This document shows, piece by piece, positions 13,001 to 25,574 of a stretch of 64,000 nucleotides of DNA (position 1 is the stretch's first letter; each line of letters starts with the position of its first letter). Both the position numbers and the translations under genes were made by a program. Under the pieces are notes generated by a model that did no database searches, was not told the DNA's origin, and saw only the letters and a program-made list of their open reading frames with translations. Source of the DNA: Chondrilla cf. caribensis (lineage: Eukaryota > Porifera > Demospongiae > Chondrillida > Chondrillidae); contig OZ026561.1 of NCBI GenBank assembly GCA_964020155.1, positions 3,476,369-3,540,368 of the forward strand, read 5' to 3'.

Positions 13001-13962
13001 AACATGCTCCTTATGCTGTTCCTGTTATAGTGTTTACATTTCTGACTGTTCTTATACCCACCATTCTGCTATTCTCTTATCCTCTTATTCCTCGTTTGAC
13101 AGAAATGCTCAAAATTAGCACCATCCGGCCCTTTTCATGGATTAACAGGGGACTTTCCAATGCCTACCTCAAACACATCTTTGACACTTTTCAAGGGTGT
13201 TTTGACAACAATGCCCGATACTTTGCAGCTCTTTACCTTGTATACAGACTCTTATTCGTTCTAGTTCATTCACTCACAAGTGACTACATGAACCTTGTCC
13301 TCGGACAACTCATTCTTGTTGTTGTGTTTGCAAGTTTACATTCCTTCTTCCAGCCTTTTAGGGACAAAACCGTGAATAGAATCAATGGTCTGGTTCTTAC
13401 AAATCTAGCCTTTATTATTTTGCTGAGTCTGTACAGCATTTTTGTTGATAGAACCGCAGTTTCAAGTCAACAATATTACAATACTCAAGTTGCTGCTAAG
13501 GTGTTTACCATCGTTGCTTTGTTCCTCCCACATTTGATCGTAATGGTGTATTTAGTTACTAGACATTTGTGCATCAACTTCAAGGCTTTCATTAAAAAAA
13601 AGAATAAGAAGCTTAATGAGAACGACACCGAGACATCAGATCTACAACTAACCAGCTTAAGTGTGGATACTACGGAATTCATAGCTGATGATCATGATAT
13701 CGAATGGGAAGATGCTCGGTGCATCGTGGAGCGTGACAATTGGGCAGGAGAGAGTTTCACCAACAGTCCAGCTAGTCCTAGAAAATCAGTACATCATGGA
13801 AGTAAATTTGAATCCACAACATTGAAAGCAGACAAGGAGGTTCCCTTACCTGCACAATCAAGCCAGCAATACAGACGGCTTCAACTGATGACAACCCACA
13901 GCACTCAACCAGCTGCAGAGAGCTTACTGCTCAATGAGGGAAAAGGTTACAAGACCTTTTAA
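7100..13962 (+). CDS. Beta-helix ectodomain multi-pass membrane protein, copy 1
   Basis: Two coding exons: the ATG at 7100-7102, immediately followed by GTGAGC, and 9802-13962 after TGTACAG; total 1387 residues. The start is chosen because copy 2 has the same arrangement (TTGACCRGAAT...ATTATG then GTGAG). Residues 2-20 form a hydrophobic signal peptide. Residues ~25-720 are rich in N-glycosylation sites and in degenerate repeats of right-handed beta-helix type (GGGISF, GGAGFRFAQFN, GNRGSAI, RGGGLSL, KGGAIF). Residues ~724-840 are a Cys-rich module (CPPGW, GVLCGECEEGYG, CIPC). Residues ~845-1254 hold about nine hydrophobic segments. The cytoplasmic tail (~1254-1387) carries VDTTEF and EWEDARCIVERDNW. 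I infer a surface receptor or adhesion protein. I do not know the family by name and make no claim on ligand or signalling. Confidence 0.85.
8354..8706. mobile_element. Near-perfect 353-bp inverted repeat (fold-back) in intron 1 of copy 1
   Basis: Left arm 8354-8513 and right arm 8551-8706 are reverse complements almost base for base, with a 37-nt loop (8514-8550). Only a few bases near 8491-8495 lack a partner. The arms contain GTAGGGATGAC and GTCATCCCTACA, which recur at 9282-9293 and 33678-33689. Confidence 0.9.
8389..9293. mobile_element. Possible larger element with TGTAGGGATGAC ends
   Basis: TGTAGGGATGAC at 8389 and its reverse complement at 9282-9293 could bound a ~905-bp element that includes the right part of the fold-back and the tRNA-like stretch. 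The last ~80 bp (9215-9300: GCGATATTTTGCGAA, GTAATGTATGCG, GGTATAGGGCYGCCATTTT, CGCGTCATCCCTACATAT) recur at 33616-33692. Boundaries are uncertain. Confidence 0.45.
8776..8848 (-). other. tRNA-like stretch (possible SINE head or tRNA relic)
   Basis: On the minus strand the sequence contains TGGCTCAGTGAGCAGA, similar to a polymerase III A box, and GGGTTCGAATCGCC, similar to a B box, at tRNA-like spacing. I could not fold a proper D-arm or anticodon arm, so a functional tRNA gene is not supported. Confidence 0.35.
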
Positions 13963-15392
13963 CCAACTTTTATTTTATTTCTTTCGAATAATATGCTATC
14001 ATCATTATCTCTCTTCTAGACTTGCATGCATGTAATATTATCTGTATCCTAGCTAAAAATTAATTGGATAAAATAGTGAATAACATTTCACATTTGCATT
14101 ATTATAACTTTATTATTCAAATAGATGAATTATAAGAGTATATTAAATAAATGTTATTACATTTACTATATGCATGACGAATTTGAATTAGATAAACCCA
14201 ATATCATGTCAAATATACACAATGTCATAGAGAACGTGTGTATATATGTATTGTATGCATGTATTTACGTAAGTACTTGTGGTGTATTATTGTGTACACT
14301 CATGCACATACGCACCCACGTACATGTATAAATTGGTTCTAATATGATTTTACAATAATAATATTAGTAGTATGAAAAAATTGACCCTATATAATATATA
14401 GCACCATCTTGAATGACTAGGGTTACAAAACATGCACAGGGATGGGAGGATTATAGTTCATGTTACCAGCCAAATTCGGTGGAAATATCACGTTTACACA
14501 CTCTCTCTGAGCTATGCAAGAAGGTATTTAGCATATCCTCCTATTCTTTCCCATACATTCAAGACTATTAAGGACCTCCAAACATAGCTAATGTTATGGC
14601 CAATGCACTGAGGAATGAAAATATTAGTTTGACACCTATATACCCTCTACCATCTTTTCGAACCTATTTTCATTGGTTTGGAAAGGTGTGGTGTTATGAC
14701 AGAATATGACCCTATAGTGCCTTCTTGAATATTAAATAGGGTTACAAAAGATGCAAGGAGACTGGAGGTGTTTCATAATTAATTTCATTTCCTGCCACCA
14801 GCTAGCTAGGTAGGATAAAAATCTCAGGTTGACACCCTGTTCTCCTGTACGAGATATGCAATAAGGTGCTTAGCATTATTTCATCTATAGACTCTAATAT
14901 ATTTAGCTCATGTATAATATATTAATAATATTATATAATATATTATTATATTAGGTACAATGTCATATTCTGTACAACAAGTAGCAAGACCAAGACCATA
15001 TTAATTTAATATTATACTCAGTCTGTTTTCCAGTCCATGGAAATGGGTTCACAGGGTATGTTTCTGACATGTGTTTAGGTTAGGTGAGGTGAGGTATACT
15101 AATTTTAGACTGGGGAGGCCACTAGCCCAGAGGCCTAGGGCTACTATTAAGGCTCCCGGTATAAACGGAAGGGTTAGCCTTTAAGGTTAAGAAGTTTAAC
15201 CCAGGTTAAAACGGAAGTTACATGTATGTACAACCGAAACTGGTTCCTTCTTCACGGTGAACCAAGAAATTCACGGCTATAAGTTTCAAGACTTCACGAC
15301 CGAGTTAAATATTTATATTGTTTACCGGTGAAAGTTCAGCTGCTTCATCCCAGGAATTCTTAGATTTGTCTCCTCCAGTATTGACCAGAATT
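13963..15392. other. Intergenic region between receptor copies 1 and 2
   Basis: AT-rich, no plausible gene. Stretches such as GAGCTATGCAAGAAGGT and CCATACATTCAAGACTATTA recur downstream of copy 2 (around 22700-22990), so the tandem duplication included 3' flank. The last ~200 bp hold the presumed promoter and 5' untranslated exon of copy 2. Confidence 0.6.
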
Positions 15393-18300
15393 ATGGTGAG
15401 TTTAACGGCCTGGAAGCGTACTAGACTGATGTTTTACGTAGAACTAAACAAGGTTACGGTACTGTTACTTTTTAAATTACCATATTACGTTCAAACTTCT
15501 TTTCGTGAGCATCATTAAGCTAACTAGCTATACTCATTGCGCAGTCTCGTACTCATCCGAAGCGTTCGCGATCGGTCACCTTTATCCCCTCATCTATAGC
15601 TATTTGCGTACTAGCTATCTATTTGTTTCTGACAAGACCGCAATACAATAATATACTGTAATTGTAGTCGGAAGACTAGGAGGTCTAACAAGTGAGATAT
15701 ACGATGTGGGACAGATAGAAGTGTCCTATACGTCGTATGAAGAAGTTGATTCTACTAAATAATAAAGCCTGAATTGAAAGTATTTTTTATGAATTTAGTC
15801 ATATTTTATAAGTGTTATCTGTATTGACATGTATTTCCAACTGCATGAGTAAAGGTTGTTACTGGTGGGTGTACTACACTGTAAATCTGATAATGTATAG
15901 TTCTCTAGCTTGGCATAATGAAAGTTTCCCCCCATTCACAAACTCATGAATGACTGCCTGATATGAGGCAGCATAAGTACTTACTTAACACTGCATGATT
16001 GTACATCACATGCACCAAGTCCCGGTACATCAATAAACTGATAGACTTGTTCCATTCATATAATATTATTATATTCTTTGTAAGATCTTAGGGCTCCTGC
16101 CTTCATTTCTACTGGCTTGGATCCCCCATCTATGAACCCTGTATAGTTCCACGTACCCAACCAAAACTGCCAGCTGTGTAGTCTGCTACCCTATAAGCCC
16201 ATTAGGCAATTCTAGTTTATAGCAGACTAGTTTCATAATGTGCTGGATGTATAATACTTACTTGTGTGGGTTTTAATATCAATAGTTTCATGATTATTAT
16301 TGTGTTGTCCTCCTTCTGATTGTAAATAACATTTGGGATTGAAATGCCATCAACTACTAGGATGTTGGAATGTACACAGTTCAATTTGAAGGGTCTTCTG
16401 AACATATGTACAGTGTGATATACTTGGCGGGGGTTGCGTGAGAAGTAGACGTTAGTCTGTTTGCTTAGTAATAATAATATTATTACTGTGATACCATTCA
16501 GTTTCAGCGTATACATCGGTTAAGGTTATGATTGGGGTCAATGGGTCCATAGTACACAATGTAAACCCAACCACAACTGCCAGCTGTGTAGTCAGCCAAT
16601 TCTAGTTTATTATACATGTCACATAATAGTTGTATAATCTCAGACTAGTTTTACATTGTGCTGGTTGTAATACTTACTTGTGTGGGGTTTCATTATCAAT
16701 AGTAACATAATTATTATTTTGCTGTCCTCCTTCTGATTGATAAGCCTGAATGCAAATAACAAATGCCATCAACTACATAGGGTGTTGGAATGCACACAGT
16801 TCAATTTGGAGGGTCTTCTGAACATATGTACGTGTGATATACTTGGCGGGGGTTGAGTGAGAAGTAGACGTTAGTCTGAATATCCCATAATAGTTGATCG
16901 GTTATGTTTGCTTGAACTATAATATTATTGTTACAGTTATAATATTATTCAATTTCAGGGTATACGTAGGTCAAGGTTATGTTTGGGGCGAATGGATCCA
17001 TAGTACCCAAACTATAATATTAGGAATATATTAAATCTAGGCAAGGTGACAATGTACTGAGCAGTCTAGGAATGAAGCCATAGTTTTAGTTCGCCCTGTA
17101 GCTTTTGGAGGCTGTTTAACTTCCTGGCCTACACATGACATGTAAGGTACTTGATGGTGCTGACTATTAGATCCTTAATGAATGTACTTGCTGTACTAGT
17201 GCATGTACGTACAATTATCCAAAGATTGCAGTACTCATGTTGTCCATCTTGGTACATTTCCATTGATATCACTACTGTGATAGACGTGTGTTAAGTTTAT
17301 AATAATATTATTATAATTATATTTTGTGTGATATTTAATAAAGATAGGAACTTGGTATAGTCATGAACAATTATTGGTAGTACCTGTCAGACAATGTGTA
17401 TTGCATATTGTTATCATACTCATCTGTTATGAAATGTAAGTCCAGCCCAATAATTATATTAGTTTTGTTATTGGTCATGTGACAACAACCACAAAATTAT
17501 ATCACAAATTCAATGTAATTCACTAGCCAAAATAATTTTTACACCAAACGTTTCAACAGCTGGCTGCTGTCTTCTTCAGTGGTATGGAATACAGAATGTG
17601 AGTGTGCCTTTTATGCGTGTGGTGACAGGTGATGATGAGATGATGTGTGAATAATAATAAGGCGGGCGGTGAGATGATTTAAGAATAATAATAATAATTA
17701 CATTGAATTTGTGATATATGACTACACCTAGCCGTTCAACCATTTTCGCAACCACAAAATTGACTGCATTATAATTGTTTGTAATGTAACAGTTGTTAAT
17801 ACACATTTTTTCATATCAATGTGTATACTAATCTATGTAAATAGTTGAAGTGTGACAATGATACCTACTAGTGAAACATGCAGTACTGTAACAACACAAC
17901 TTGATATCTGTGAGGCATAAATTATTATCAAACATATTTACCTATAACTGAGATATTTATAATTGTTCTTAATGTACAGGTCTGGGCAGTCTTAATTGCT
18001 CTTATAATCGGAGAGACTCTCCCTGTCGTGATCACTGATGGTGTCTCCCGTCATGTCGACAATGTGAACGGAAATGACAGTACTGCCTGTCTCCAAGGTG
18101 TTCATCCCTGTGCTACCCTTAACTATGCCTTGACCCAACTGGAGAACAACACTGCTGTTATCCTGGATGTTCCGTCTGTTGTGCATTTATCTGACAGCTA
18201 CGTGTTCGGAATAAGAAACCTTTCCATCCTCAGTTCACTCAATAGCAGCGTCATTGATTGCAAGGCCTCTGGAGGATTCGCATTTCATGAAATTACAAAA

Positions 18301-21300
18301 CTGACATTAACAAATGTACGCTTCACCAACTGTTCAGAAACTCGCTACAGTACTAGCTACGACAGAAATGGTGATAGGATTGACTACCTCGTTGCCGTTT
18401 ACATGTATTTGTGCAAACATGTTATCATGGATTCTATACACGTGGTGGACTCTCCAGGCGTGGGTGTAGCAATGCTCAGTGTAACTGGTAATGTAACAAT
18501 TTCCAATTCAAAATTTTCGTCCAATGGCTACCTAACTCGTGATTTGGAGTCTCTGCCTGATGTAAACACAGCCCATACATCACCTGGTGGTGGAGGATTA
18601 ATGATAGAACTAGTGTCGTGTCCACCCGGAACCCTGCTATCCAATTGCAATGGAACGAGTGAAAATGATGTCAATGAAACACTACTTCCTTCCTACCAGG
18701 ATGTCGCCTACAACATTGACAATTGTGAATTCCTCAACAACTCAGCGGAGACACCTGACTTTGAGGACTACTCGTTTCTCGACTACCCCAATGCCAGCTT
18801 TTATAATGCTATTGGACGTGGAGGAGGTATCTCATTCTTCATTAAGGGAAGGTCCACTAACGTTCAAATCTCCATTTCCAACAGCAAATTTGAATACAAT
18901 TATGCCCTCTATGGAGCAGGGATATTTGTAGAATTGTGGCATTATCCTATAAATGTTTCCGTGACAATTGCATACACATATGTGGCTAATAACACCCTTC
19001 CATACAATTCGGTTATCAATTTTGGTCCAGGTGGTGCTGGACTCAGATTTGCACAATTTAACTCTTTCAAAGGTCATGCGGATGGAAACACTCTAACTAT
19101 ACAACATTCACATTTCGAGGACAATCGGGCCTACTTTGGTGCAGGTGCATCCATGCTTTTTCAGGTGCAACCTTCCATTGATCATCCATTCCTCATCGAA
19201 AACACAACTTTCAAAAGAAATGTAGCTCGCATTGGGGCTGCCATGGATCTGCATTCTCGCACAGCAGAACGTGCTACTCTAGTCATGAGAAACATCTTTG
19301 TTCTTGAGAACAGCTTGGAGTATGCTGCAAAGGGCCAAGTTGCTTTCATCCACGGAGAAGGCATTGTATATGTCAATACTCTCAATGTAATAATGGAAGG
19401 CTCAAACATATTCACAGGTAACCGGGGCAGTGCTATCACAGCTCTGTATAGTAAGGTTTTCTTCATGTCTGGAACAAGCACATTATTTGGGAATAACACA
19501 GCGTTCAGAGGTGGAGGGTTGTCACTTTTAGGATCATCCACAATGTACGTTTTTAAAAATAGTTCCCTCGTTTTCGAAAATAACATAGTTGCTACCAAAG
19601 GTGGAGCCATCTTTCACACTGTTCTTGGGAACAGAGCATTGCTAGATTCACATGCATGTCCCATTCAGCGTGGCCATCCATCACTCAACTGGGATGAAGT
19701 TTCCTTGAAATTTATCAACAATGTGGCATATAACCGCGGTCATTCCATCTACGTTTACTCATTTTCTCCCTGTGTGGAACGCAGTTTGACAGATTTAAAC
19801 CAGACTTTTCTAAATTTCAGCTACAACTGTACTATTGACGGATGTCGAGATTTACAAATATCGGGTGATGGTACCATTGTGAATGCATCAGCCACAGAAA
19901 TACTTGCATTTCCAGGTGAACAGATCAAACTGCCTCTGGTTTATTATGACGACATGCATCAGCAGGTTACTGTGGAGTTAGACAGTCTAGTTGTCCATAA
20001 CGAAATGAGATATCCTCTGGACATTGTCAATAATTCACAGATAAAGGTGACAGGACAACCCAACACTCATGCAGACCTGATACTTCACTCCTCTGGTGGG
20101 GTCATACTTGGCATTACACTTCAGTTGGACATTGTCAGATGTCCCCCGGGATGGAGGCGCAATTCACGAGGCTCTGATGCCCAGTGTATCTGTATTGAAC
20201 CCAGTCTACCAGGATTGATATGTAATTCCGTGAATTTCTCTGCCACACTTGAAAGGAACACTTGGGTGGGTTATCGATCTGGAGGTGGAGTTGAGACTGG
20301 TACGTGTCCAAAAGGATTCTGTTTGCCATCGCCGACACTTCTTGAAGGCTCTGATCATTACAATCAATCCTCTCTCAGCAAAGCAATATGTGGTGGAAGG
20401 CATCGTAAAGGTGTTCTTTGTGGGGAGTGCGAGGAGGGATATGGTATTTCTTTCGCTTACAGCCATGATTTTGAGTGCATACCTTGTAATGATTCTAGCA
20501 CCAATGTCGCTTCATTCTTTATTTGGTTTGCGTTGGAATTCCTTCCTCTGAACATATTGCTTATTCTATTAATTATATTCAAGGTCAACCTGCTGACTGG
20601 TTGGAAGGGTCTGTTGTACACGTTTATCCTTTTCTTTCAAGTCGTGACAACAACTCCTACTTTCGTGTACCAATACGAGACAGATTTGAATTCCACAACC
20701 AGTTGGTATCCTATTTTGCTTTATATCAACCAGTTCCTCTCCGATCTTTGGAATTTGAAATTCTTTTCAATCTTTGTTCCTGACAGTGTTTCTTGTCTAC
20801 ATCAAGGATTGACAACCCAAGAACTCATCATGGTTATATATTTCACAATTGTCCTCTGGCCTGTGATTGTATACCTGTGCCTATTAGGTCTACATCACCT
20901 GTATCACCGTGGTAAATGCTGCCGTTGCCTCAACAAATGTGTACCCCACATAGGCCGATACTTGAGCAGAGCCAGACCAACTATGCCCAACACAACTAAC
21001 TCCTCCTACATCAACAGTCTTTGTAGTTTTTTCATTCTAGCATACATGCGGGTGGTGGCTCTATTCTCTGAAATCATTTCCAAAAGGACTATCCATGCAG
21101 CGTCCTTTCGTGAACGAACTGAAAGAGCAGTATTCTTCTACAATGGATCGATAGAGTGGTTTGGACCACAACATGCTCCTTACGCTGTTCCTGTTATAGT
21201 GTTTACATTTCTGACTGTTCTTATACCCACCATTCTGCTATTCTCCTATCCTCTTATTCCTCGCTTGACAGAAATACTCAAAATTAGCACCATTCAGCCA

Positions 21301-22101
21301 TTCTCATCGATCAACAAGGGTCTTTCCAATGCCTACCTCAAACACATCTTTGACACTTTTCAAGGGTGTTTTGACAACAATACTCGATACTTTGCAGCTC
21401 TTTACCTTGTATACAGACTCTTATTCGTTCTAGTTCATTCACTCACAAGTGACTACATGAACCTTGTCCTCGGACAACTCATTCTTGTTGCCGTGTTTGC
21501 AAGTTTACATTCCTTCTTCCACCCTTTTATGGACAAAACCGTAAATAGAATCAATGGTCTGGTTCTCACTAATCTAGCCTTTGTTATTTTGCTGAGTATG
21601 TACAGCATTTTTGTTGACAGAACGGCTGTTTCAAGTCAACAGGATTATAATACTCAGGTTGCTGCCAAGGTGTTTACCATCGTTGCTTTGTTCCTCCCAC
21701 ATTTCATTGTGATTGGATATTTTGTCCGACAAACATACATTGGTTTGAAGGCCTGCTGTGAAAAGACAGATGATAATAAGGTTAATATATTGGGGATTCA
21801 ATCAAGCGCCACTAACGTGGATACTACAGAGTTTGTAGCCGGTAACCATGATGAAGAATGGGAAGATGCTCGGTGCATTGTGGAGCGTGACAATTGGGTA
21901 GGAGAGAATTTCACCAGCAGTCTAACTACCCCTAAAAAATCAGCCCACCATGGATGTAAAATTGAATCTTCAACATCAAAACCTCTGCAATCAAACCAGC
22001 AATATAGACGGCATCAAGTGCTGACAAACTACAGCACTCAACCAGCTGCAGAGTGCTTACTACTCAAGGAGGGAAAAGGTGAAGTTCACAATACCTTTTG
22101 A
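15393..22101 (+). CDS. Beta-helix ectodomain multi-pass membrane protein, copy 2
   Basis: Exon 1 contributes only the ATG at 15393-15395, directly followed by GTGAGT; exon 2 is 17980-22101. Total 1374 residues. Architecture matches copy 1: signal peptide, glycosylated beta-helix-type ectodomain, GVLCGECEEGYG Cys-rich module, about nine membrane segments and an acidic tail with VDTTEF and EWEDARCIVERDNW. It is very similar to copy 1 along its length, so the duplication is recent. Differences include loss of HWKG (QTFLNFSYNC here), NKCVPHIGRYL in an intracellular loop where copy 1 has YVYLPRISRYL, and a tail with RQTYIGLKACCEKTDD where copy 1 has a Lys-rich run. No inactivating change was seen. 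Confidence 0.85.
16153..17010. repeat. ~408-bp tandem duplication in intron 1 of copy 2
   Basis: GTACCCAACCAAAACTGCCA at 16153 recurs as GTAAACCCAACCACAACTGC at 16561. Both are followed by the same landmarks in order: GCCAATTCTAGTTTA, TACTTACTTGTGTGGG, TGTCCTCCTTCTGATTG, GAACATATGTAC and GAAGTAGACGTTAGTCTG. Small insertions and deletions separate the copies. Confidence 0.8.
17499..17718. mobile_element. 220-bp MITE with perfect 22-bp terminal inverted repeats
   Basis: Left end ATATCACAAATTCAATGTAA (continuing TT); the right end at 17697-17718 is its exact reverse complement. The interior contains AAACGTTTCAACAGCTGGCT, a word I associate loosely with other animal repeats. No coding capacity. 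Confidence 0.75.
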
Positions 22102-23097
22102 CCAACATTTGTTTCACTTCTTTCAAAATGGTATTATCATATTATTTTGGCTTCTAGACTTCCTGGTATGTAATATTATCTACATCCTGGCTAAATTGCA
22201 TGAAGTAATGAATGACATTTTGTAGTTGAATTATTAACATTATTGTTTAAATGGTTTCTGTATAAGAGTATGCATAATCATTATTATTATTATTATACAT
22301 AATATATGTTACAGTATTATATAATAATATTATAATATTCATTGTAATACATGATGAATTCAAATAATTAGTTACAGATAAACCCAATTATATATAAAAA
22401 TTAATGTATAATATCGAATGAATATATACATGTCATAGGTATCAAGAACACGTGTATGTATGCATGAATCTAAATAAGTGATGTACATAATATGTAATTG
22501 TGAATATAATACATATTATGTGTATAATAATTTTACACACACACACACACACACGTATCTATAATTTATTTACATGTATAAAATGTAGCCAGTGTTACCG
22601 ACAATATATGGAAATGAGGATTATAATAATTCAGCTCATGCTACCAAAACATCTCATGATCAACCAACCATAATTATAAGCTTGACGAATCCTCTCTCAC
22701 ATGAGCTATATATGCAAGAAGGTGTTTAGCCTTATTTCACTTATACTCTCCCATACATTCAAAAATATTAAGCGCCTCCGAATGTAGCTAGAATTAGGGG
22801 TCTCAGATAGAGATGGAGTTTGTTTCATAAGTTATAGTTTATACCCACAGCTGGGTCTGGCTAAACTAGCGTGTTGACACGCCCCTTCTCCCATGAGCTA
22901 CACAAGGAGGTGCTTAGGGGTTTTCTCTCCTATACTCTCCATATATTGAAATAATGTTAAGCACCTCCGAGTGTAGGTAAGGTTATTGGCCACGTATTGA
23001 GCTGGGAATTGTTTCAGAATTCGTTCATACCCCTAGCCTATGTTGGTCTCGCGTAACCGTGCAACCCCTGCGGAGGAGGACGTGTTTGTCACGAGTC
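22102..23097. other. Intergenic region upstream of the SLC46-like gene
   Basis: AT-rich. It contains a short (AC)n at about 22534-22553 and three diverged stretches mentioning GAGCTA..CAAG.AGGTG.TTAG and AA.ATTAAGCRCCTCCGAATGTAG, which look like an old internal repeat also found 3' of copy 1. Presumed promoter of the next gene; no motif assigned. Confidence 0.5.
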
Positions 23098-24559
23098 ATG
23101 GATAAAGGTCTAAGAAACGAAACTTTAGAACAATCGGATGTCGTCTTCTCCACGAAGGAAGAAAGGGCTCCGTTGTTACCCTCTCCAAAAGACAAACATC
23201 ACAAGAGTAAAACGTCGCTATGCGGAAGAATTGTCGATGGTTGTTTAGCCTTTCGTCGCAAGAAGATCATATCTGTTGAAGTGGCCGTATTCATGTACTG
23301 CTTCGCGTTTTATCTCACAGGAGTTGCCGGCCAGCAGTTCATCTACCAGTACTACGAGGTCAAATATCTCAGAGCGTCCGGGTTTGAAAACTTCACCATT
23401 TCTGGAATGTGTCTGCCCACTGAACTGCAGCACGAACCCTGTTCCGAGGACGGCACCACAGTGCAACATTGCGTACAGAGAGACACGTCTTACCTCGTTC
23501 GCAACCTCACCGTTGTCTCCACTGTTATAATGTGTTTTGCCATTATATTCATTGGTCCCCTGTCCGACAAACTGGGGAGAAAGATTGCATTAATCCTCCC
23601 TGCCGTGGGTGCTATTGTTACCTATTCTCTGACATTACTGCTCATCTACTTTGAGCTTCCTATTTCGATGGTAGTTATAGGTGGAGCCATTGCAGGACTG
23701 AGTGGGGGGCAGGGAGCCACACTGGTGGGTGGGTTCACCTACGTATCGGACATCACCACGCCCCGACTACGTACCCTTAGGATTGGTGTGATTAATGCAA
23801 TGCTTTTCATCAGTGGTGCTCTAAGTACTTCCATTGGTGGCGCATGGTTGAACTCAAATGCATGCACCTACGAGCATCTCTACTGGTTCGCTCTGGCCAT
23901 CAGTATACTTGAAATAATTTACATTATTTTTGGATTCCCTGAAAGCATTGTCAAGACCAGTCAAAACACCCCAGGAGTGACTGGAAGCTATAGGTCCCGG
24001 AGCTGTGTTACCCCTAGACAATGGTTGGGCATCTTTAAAAAGGCCATCCTTAAATTCTGTAACGGTTTGAAGATATTTTTACGTTTGCGTTTGTCCACTT
24101 TCGAGTTGTGGCTGTCACTGATAGCTGACATGCTGTTCACAATCAATGCAGTGGCAAAAGAGACATTCTTCATCACATTTTTCCAAGGATTTCCTCTATT
24201 TTGGGATCCTATTACAATCGGATCTTTTACTTCAATGATCTTTGGACTCTCTGGTGTTTCGGTGATAGTACTGTTGCCAATCTTGTCTCTGGGATTCAAG
24301 CTCCCAGATCCTCTCATCGCGCTGCTGGGCACTGTTCCAGGTGTAATGGTATTTTTAGTGGTGGCATATCTAGGAGATACACTGGCACTGTGGAGCATGT
24401 TCCTACGTAAGCATATATCTGTGTACATGTGCATGTGTGTGTGTGGGTTTGGGTATGTGTGTGTGTGTGTGTGTGTGTTGTGTGTGAGTGCGTGCACGTA
24501 TGTGTGTGTGTGTGTGTGGTGTACGTGTGTGTACATGTGTGTATGTGTGGGGGGGTTGA

Positions 24560-24594
<35 letters not shown>

Positions 24595-25124
24595 TACGTG
24601 TTTGTGTTTACGTGTGTATGTGTGTGTGGTATGTGTGTGTGTATATGTGTGTGTGTGTGTTTACGTGTGTACGTGTTTGTGTTTACGTGTGTACGTGTGT
24701 GTATGTGTGAGTGTGATGGGTGGGTGGTGTACGTGTGTAAGTACGTGTGTGTGTGTGTGTGTGTAGGTGTGTGTGTGTGTGTGCACGTTCACATATTTGC
24801 ATGCATGCATGTGAGTGTGTTGCTGTGTGTTGTTATTATGTTACATATACCCTCAAATATGTTGTGATAAATACATACTTCAGACTGAGAATTACACATG
24901 CAGTAAAACCGAGGTATACGTATGTACATAGCACTAATCATATTGTAGTCTTTCCTATCTTATACTAGGTTACATGTACATTTCAGATATATTTGTCATT
25001 TCGAGTTCAACTAAATTGTCTATGTGTAAAGATTGAATTATTAAAGAATTAATGAACTTTTCTGACATGTGGCAGTCGTACAATTATAGATTATTGAATT
25101 AATTATGACATAATTTAACAATAA

Positions 25125-25168
<44 letters not shown>

Positions 25169-25320
25169 CTGCATGCGACATAGCTACACTCTGATCATGG
25201 AATGTACTATGTTCACTCTGTCCTGATAGTTGGTGCATGTTCATGCTTGAATCCCTTGTTGAATCCTGCCTTGAAGTCATGGATGTCCAAAAGAGTAGGA
25301 AAAGACGAGCAAGGTGTGCG

Positions 25321-25394
<74 letters not shown>

Positions 25395-25441
25395 TGTTGC
25401 GTGCATGCGTACGTGTGCCTGTGCATGTATGTGTGTGTGTG

Positions 25442-25485
<44 letters not shown>

Positions 25486-25488
25486 GCA

Positions 25489-25574
<86 letters not shown>

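Noticed and set aside
18028..18030. In-exon codon 18028 as the start of receptor copy 2
   Set aside because: That would delete the signal peptide; the upstream ATG|GTGAGT exon conserved with copy 1 gives a better start.
24407..24870. Continuation of the SLC46-like frame as a Cys-Val-rich C-terminus
   Set aside because: It reads through a donor (GTAAGC at 24407) into (TG)n; the true downstream exons are recognisable at 25230, 26947 and 27651.
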